Origin: Nemania diffusa
Lineage: Eukaryota > Ascomycota > Sordariomycetes > Xylariales > Xylariaceae
Length of the DNA: 64,000 nt
Assembly (NCBI GenBank): GCA_038501195.1
Contig: JBBPUQ010000004.1
Span: 3,920,001-3,984,000, forward strand
Reading direction: 5' to 3'
A program made the translations under genes and the position numbers. Positions 59,400-64,000 of the stretch are shown here, piece by piece (within the stretch, counting starts at the first letter, position 1; the number at the start of each line of letters is the position of its first letter). The notes below the pieces were generated by a model. That model did no database searches and was not told where the DNA came from. It worked only from the letters and a program-made list of their open reading frames with translations.

Positions 59400-59635
59400 G
59401 GGATACCTAAAGACATCGGATGCCCATCTCAGCTTTAATTTTTGAACGCACTCGCAAGCGGAGAAATGAATTCCAGATTGCCTTTAGGATCGGTAGCGAT
59501 GGGATAGATGTTCAGCATGCGCAATTAGGGTCTCGCTTTGCCTAGCCATATTATCACCAGTCCTATAAACATTGAACTGTCCCGCATACCTACATCCACT
59601 ACTCTCATATCGAATCTGTTCTATCCTTCGTCGCC

Positions 59636-59998
59636 ATGGGCAAGGCATCCAAGCAACTGGAGATTTTCATTGCCAATATCCCGGATGACAAGCTGAAGTC
59701 CTTTCCGTCGGTGGCAGGAACCATATACAAGGACCAAAACTTCCGGCTTGACATGCAAGGTGTACGTGACGGGTGACGGTTCCAAGCTCAATTAGGTTTT
59801 GGCTTAAGACGAGTCTAGTTGACGACGGGAAAACCTCAATCCTACAATCGTCAAATCCAAGTAAATAAGGAGACGTCGATTTCCACACTGAAGAAGGTGG
59901 CGCCGGCGACTGTGGCTGGGCCCGTACTAGTCCACGAGGACAAAACCCCGGACCCAGATGACATTCGAAAGGAATTCTCGGATAGTATGAAGTTGTAG
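59636..59998 (+). CDS. Small unrecognised two-exon protein (101 aa)
   Basis: Exons 59636-59761 and 59819-59998, with a 57-nt intron (GTACGT donor, TCTAG acceptor) between complete codons. The start has a good context (GCCATGG). The product begins MGKASKQLEIFIANIPDDKL, is charged and polar, has no signal peptide or membrane span, and ends PDDIRKEFSDSMKL. No family recognised. It is called because two open segments join in phase across a standard fungal intron. A G16 run starts at its stop codon. Confidence 0.5.
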
Positions 59999-60013
59999 GG
60001 GGGGGGGGGGGGG
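59998..60013. repeat. G16 homopolymer
   Basis: Sixteen consecutive G beginning in the TAG stop of the small gene; prone to length error in sequencing and to quadruplex formation. Confidence 0.8.
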
Positions 60014-61407
60014 TCTTGCTAGCTATATGAAGATGGTCCCACCCCCTGCTGTTGTCGACGCCTCTTTCAATATTCCATGTACTTTTCAGCCCTTTCTAGG
60101 CGATTGTGTTGGTACAAGAGCCAAGCAGTTTGAATCGTGTACAAGGCTCCGACCAACCAGAACAACCACACCATCCAGCCTTTGTTGGTTGGTTGACAAA
60201 AAATTGATGGCCATCTGGTCTTATTTAAATTACAGGGCTATTAAACAAGTTTATTTTAATAAAACAGCACTTAGTATACAGCAGTCTAATTATCATCGGG
60301 ACGTGCTATCCGTTTTTATTGATTCTCGCCTAGTAGATCGCAGGGCTAGAAAACAGAGGAGGTTTAGAAGATATAGCGGCGTTATTAACATAAGTGGATT
60401 GATCGTGTTTAAGCGACTTCCCAGGAAGTCGTTTAAACGGATCACTTAAACGGACTTGGTAATGCGTACTAAGATCCGTTTTACGATGAAACGGTCTTTG
60501 CTTTTATGCAATTGAGGTAAAATGTATATTCGAGATTATGCAAGTTTTTTGTTTATATCCGGCTATAAAAAAGCGGGACTGGCTCAGGATAGCGCTTAGT
60601 CTCAGGCTAAAAGCGGCGTGGCTCAGGTTGGCGGTTCAGGATGGTAAAACCTATCATAACGAGTTGTGATACTCAGTAAGTTTAGAAATCATCGGTTTCT
60701 ATTTTCTAAGGCTGGTCGGGCTCATTTGTATTACCCAAAGTCCTAGACTACTGTTCAATGCAATCTATGTTGGTCCTTGTATGTTAACGTCAACGTTTTC
60801 TTACACCTTAAGGACTATTTAGATATTTAAGCCGTAAATGCCTACTCAATTCTTATGCCATAAGCTATGGTGCGTTCAGGTCGGCGTGCCTCGATTATTA
60901 TTGGTGCTTAGATACCTAGACGGAATTAGCTATTTGAACCGTGACAGAAGATTCGGTGAGGATAAGGCGTGCCAAGCCTGAGCCAAGCTGGTGTTTACGC
61001 TAAACCGAATTTGTATGCGGCGAAACCACTGCACGCCGCCCGCGCGCTTTAGTGGGCAGCCAGAAGTGGAGACCTGCATTCTACAGGCTATCCAATAGGT
61101 CCTAGTACAGAACTAGGTACTAAAAAATGTAGCAAAAATTCTAGGCTAGGCTAGACTTGTATGCGTAGGTACCTACGCTGCGATGAGCTCTCCTGCTGCG
61201 CAACGCGCCGTGACTTCACCAAAGCTCCAACTTTTAAAGTCTTAGGCCACACCAGCCTCCCCTCACAGCATCGCCAATACCACTAAGACTATAGCTCACA
61301 TTCAAGATCCTGCTCTTAGAATCTCGGTATCTCAATCATAATTACTACATTCTTTCTATTACCCGGCTTGTTCCTTGAAGGGCGCATTCGCCACAGCTGT
61401 GGACAAC
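60014..61407. other. Intergenic before CUS1
   Basis: About 1.4 kb. The ORF at 60027-60449 looks like chance. 60400-60500 is rich in CGTTTAA/TTAAACG motifs and holds an inverted repeat. The last 250 bp, CT-rich, are probably the CUS1 promoter. Confidence 0.5.
60401..60441. repeat. Inverted repeat / hairpin
   Basis: GATCGTGTTTAAGCGACTTC and its near complement GTCGTTTAAACGGATC meet around a two-base centre; the inner GACTTCC/GGAAGTC arms are perfect. Confidence 0.7.
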
Positions 61408-63246
61408 ATGGCGGCCCCTAAGATGACCAAGAACCAGAAGCGTCGCGCAAAGAAAAAGGCCGACAAGGCAGAAAAACCAGAAGTGAGTCTTTGTTATAGT
61501 TTAACATGGGCGCAAAATACTTATCTCTCTCAGGAGTCATCGAAAGCGAGCGAGACACCCCAGGCTGAATCAAGCGAGCACGAGACCAAGACTCCCGACG
61601 AGGATGCACCAACGAATGGCGCCTCCGACCTCGAGGTTAAGAAAGACTCGGCTACCGTAGGCACGATCCCCGCCGATGGACCTGTGGACAGCTACGATCT
61701 CGATGCCGAGGATCCCGCCTACTCTATGTTCAAGGATATTTTTGCCAAGTTCGGCGCACCGAGTGAAGACGATGAGGTCGCTAAAGAGGCCAACGCTGGG
61801 AATCAGGGAGAGGTGTTCCACGACGACGATGATAACATCCCAGATGAGGACGATGAGAACCAGGCCGGACCGAATAAGCTTTCCAAGAAGAAACGAAAGA
61901 TGCTCAACAAGCTGTCCATCGCCGAACTGAAGGCCTTGGTGAAGAAACCCGAGGTAGTAGAATGGCACGACACGTCATCCTCCGATCCGCGCTTGCTCGT
62001 GCAGATCAAAGCCCAACGTAATGTTGTCCCAGTGCCCTCTCACTGGTCCCTGAAGCGTGAATATCTATCGTCTAAGAGGGGCATCGAAAAGCCCGCTTTC
62101 AAGTTACCCAAGTTTATCGCAGATACTGGCATTTCTGAAATGAGAGATGCTGTGTTGGAGAAGCAGGCAGAGCAGAGCCTCAAGCAGAAACAGAGGGAAC
62201 GAGTTCAACCTAAGATGGGCAAACTGGACATCGACTACCAGAAGCTCTACGACGCCTTCTTTCGGTTTCAAGATAAGCCGGTACTTACACGTTTTGGCGA
62301 GGTGTACTATGAAGGCAAAGAGTACGAGACAGACTTGCGGCATCTCCGTCCAGGAGAACTAAGCGATAGTCTGAAGGAAGCCCTGAGCATCCCCCCCGGA
62401 GCACCTCCGCCGTGGCTCATCAACCAGCAGCGCTTCGGTCCACCGCCCTCCTATCCCTCCCTTCGTATTCCCGGACTGAACGCCCCTATACCACCTGGAG
62501 CACAGTGGGGTTTTAATCCAGGATGTTACGGCAAGCCCCCAGTAGACGAATATAACAGGCCGTTATTCGGCGGAGATATCTTTGGTATTATGCAGCCAAA
62601 TCAGGCTGCTCCGCCCTCCGGTGAACCGATTGAGCGGAATTTGTGGGGCGAGCTACAAGCGCCAGAGGAAGAGTCTGAAGAAGAGGAAGAAGAAGAGGAC
62701 GAGGATGAGGACGAAGAGGATGTTGGGGCCGGCCTACAGACACCCTCTGGCCTGGAAACGCCTGGCGGTATCACCAGTACTGTACCAACCGAGTATGGTA
62801 CTCACACTGAATCTGTTGCCGGAGAGATGGATCTCCGTAAACAGCGTCGTGGATTTGAGACGGAAGAGAGTATACACCCCCGTGCGGCATATACTGTTCT
62901 CCAAGAAAGACAGTCAAGAGCAGAGGGATTCTTTGGCAGTGATCGTGTGTACGATATGAAGAATGCCGGCGACATGCGAACTCTAGGCCAAGACGAGGAC
63001 GGCAGCAGGAAGCGCAAGAAGCCAGGCGACGTGGATGTCTCTTTTGACCCAGATGCATTGGGTGACGGCATTAGTAAAGAGGAGATGCAGCGAAGGTTCG
63101 AGGAAGGAAGACGTGAGGAGGGTGTGGGCGCTCAGTGGAGGAGAGAAGAGGGTTTGGATGAAATGATCGCAAATGAAAGTCGAAAGAGGATGAAGCGCGA
63201 CGAAGAGAAGCGGGATGAGAAGAAGAAGAGCAAATACAGGTTTTAA
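61408..63246 (+). CDS. CUS1: Splicing factor 3b subunit 2 (Cus1/SF3B145)
   Basis: U2 snRNP SF3b subunit that helps U2 bind the branch site. Exons 61408-61482 and 61534-63246 give 595 aa. A Lys-rich start (KNQKRRAKKKADK) and an acidic stretch precede the DUF382 block (KLSKKKRKMLNKLSIAELK, VPVPSHWSLKREYLSSKRG, KLDIDYQKLYDAFFRFQ). The PSP proline-rich domain follows (PPGAPPPWLINQQRFGPPPS, LNAPIPPGAQWGFNPG). After a Glu-rich run come a Thr/Gly segment and a basic C-terminus. The 51-nt intron has no stop and is a multiple of three, so its retention would insert 17 residues. Confidence 0.93.
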   Translation: MAAPKMTKNQKRRAKKKADKAEKPEVSLCYSLTWAQNTYLSQESSKASETPQAESSEHETKTPDEDAPTNGASDLEVKKDSATVGTIPADGPVDSYDLDAEDPAYSMFKDIFAKFGAPSEDDEVAKEANAGNQGEVFHDDDDNIPDEDDENQAGPNKLSKKKRKMLNKLSIAELKALVKKPEVVEWHDTSSSDPRLLVQIKAQRNVVPVPSHWSLKREYLSSKRGIEKPAFKLPKFIADTGISEMRDAVLEKQAEQSLKQKQRERVQPKMGKLDIDYQKLYDAFFRFQDKPVLTRFGEVYYEGKEYETDLRHLRPGELSDSLKEALSIPPGAPPPWLINQQRFGPPPSYPSLRIPGLNAPIPPGAQWGFNPGCYGKPPVDEYNRPLFGGDIFGIMQPNQAAPPSGEPIERNLWGELQAPEEESEEEEEEEDEDEDEEDVGAGLQTPSGLETPGGITSTVPTEYGTHTESVAGEMDLRKQRRGFETEESIHPRAAYTVLQERQSRAEGFFGSDRVYDMKNAGDMRTLGQDEDGSRKRKKPGDVDVSFDPDALGDGISKEEMQRRFEEGRREEGVGAQWRREEGLDEMIANESRKRMKRDEEKRDEKKKSKYRF

Positions 63247-63584
63247 AAGGTTGTAATTAATTATTCATGGCGTTGTCGTTGCATTGAAGTGCAATGTCAT
63301 ATCAGCTTTCAGGGGAATGGCAATAAATTCACGCCATTAACGCATTATCGGTGTACACTACCATACGAAAGTTCAATTTGATAGCTGAGTTCACAAATTT
63401 GGTCTTTCATATATATCATCAAGTGTTTTGTGTTGATAGCTCTAACACAGCCTAGAATCCCTCCTTCTTCCTAGTTAAATTCACATCGAAAACCGGCAGC
63501 TAGGCACATGATACCAACCCTGGCTTAGAGGCAAATAGGTATCGCTACACCGACATGACCAACGCTAGACTAGCAAACCGTCTG
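63247..63584. other. Intergenic, convergent CUS1 / sugar transporter
   Basis: 338 bp of 3' flanks; nothing recognised. Confidence 0.5.
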
Positions 63585-64000
63585 TCACTCCCCGGCAATG
63601 CCCTCAGCCTGTCGCTTCTGCGCGCCCTCCGTCCCCGCAATCAACGTTTCGATCTTGGTAGACGCGAACTTGCGTGCTGGCACTTTGTTCTCGAAAAGAA
63701 TGTCGAGCTCAGCGAACGTCCGGCCTTTCGTCTCGGCTATATTTACATACATTAGATCAGCTCGTCATATAATGACTTGCAGAACCATATCACTGTAAAC
63801 GTTTCCCAAGGGTCCGGAGACGTAGAGCGAGAGGAGGTATAGGAGCAGGAAACCACCGATGAAGGAGGTATTTTCATACACAGCTTCCCACTCCCGAAAG
63901 AGGGAAGATAGAGAAAAAGGGGGCGGAATGGAAACTCACGTAATCGAAAGAAAATATAAGTCGTGAAGATGGCATTCAGCCCGGCCCAGAAGAAACCGGA
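63585..64000 (-). CDS. MFS sugar transporter, C-terminus (partial)
   Basis: Exons 63940-64000 (continuing beyond the window) and 63585-63736, joined over a long 203-nt intron. The product reads FFWAGLNAIFTTYIFFRLP then ETKGRTFAELDILFENKVPARKF. This is the last transmembrane helix and the PETKGRTFAELD signature of the fungal sugar porter family, most like alpha-glucoside/maltose permeases. The stop is TGA at 63585-63587. Full specificity cannot be read from this fragment. Confidence 0.85.

Noticed and set aside
60027..60449. 140-codon ORF after the G-run
   Set aside because: Crosses repeat-like sequence and a hairpin; composition and lack of similarity suggest chance.

Overview
This is nuclear DNA of a filamentous ascomycete (Pezizomycotina, most likely Sordariomycetes; the order is not determinable here). 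The evidence is many 50-90 nt introns with GTRNGT donors and CTAAC-like branch points, single genes on alternating strands, intergenic DNA full of TAGG/CCTA tracts, and fungal proteins such as Mif2, Yme2, Emi1, Sey1, Cus1 and the Fet3/Ftr1 pair. The standard nuclear code is used. I rebuilt 24 protein-coding loci exon by exon; two run off the window ends and one is interrupted by a stop codon.

Layout. 1-134: 3' end of mitochondrial Phe-tRNA synthetase (+). 135-5400: 5.3 kb without a recognisable gene. 5401-12886: 6-phosphofructo-2-kinase/fructose-2,6-bisphosphatase and the ER-fusion GTPase Sey1, both +. 13065-25290: housekeeping genes on alternating strands (RNase H2 catalytic subunit -, CENP-C/Mif2 +, Yme2 -, Emi1-like +, cytosolic Hsp70 -). 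26586-32355: three minus-strand metabolic or transport genes (dienelactone hydrolase with 7 exons, YSL-type OPT transporter, cyanamide-hydratase-like HD protein). 34047-40815: secreted DUF5695 protein (+), a Hub1 ubiquitin-like domain behind an RS-rich extension (+), and an Fmp42-type MFS protein (-). 40816-45171: gene-poor, with a MITE-like element and a solo-LTR-like element carrying a 5-bp target duplication. 45172-50919: divergent high-affinity iron uptake pair FTR1 (-) / FET3 (+), with near-identical GATA-type motifs at both ends of the shared promoter. 51846-56440: ATP synthase beta (-) and a Sly41-type transporter (-). 58113-59998: a phosphotransferase gene broken by one TGA, and a small unrecognised two-exon gene. 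61408-63246: splicing factor Cus1/SF3B2 (+). 63585-64000: C-terminus of a sugar transporter (-).

Functional links. FTR1 and FET3 form one iron-import complex and are evidently co-regulated. Hub1 and Cus1 are both spliceosomal but unlinked. MSF1, YME2, EMI1 and ATP2 act in mitochondria, with no sign of clustering. I see no secondary-metabolite cluster, CRISPR array or convincing tRNA. The strongest items for follow-up are the RS-Hub1 fusion lacking the terminal tyrosine pair, the mirrored GATA motifs, the single-stop phosphotransferase, the small transposon relics at 43.9-44.5 kb, the ATGA-overlapping uORF of ATP2, and a possible in-phase upstream exon of the PFK2 gene.
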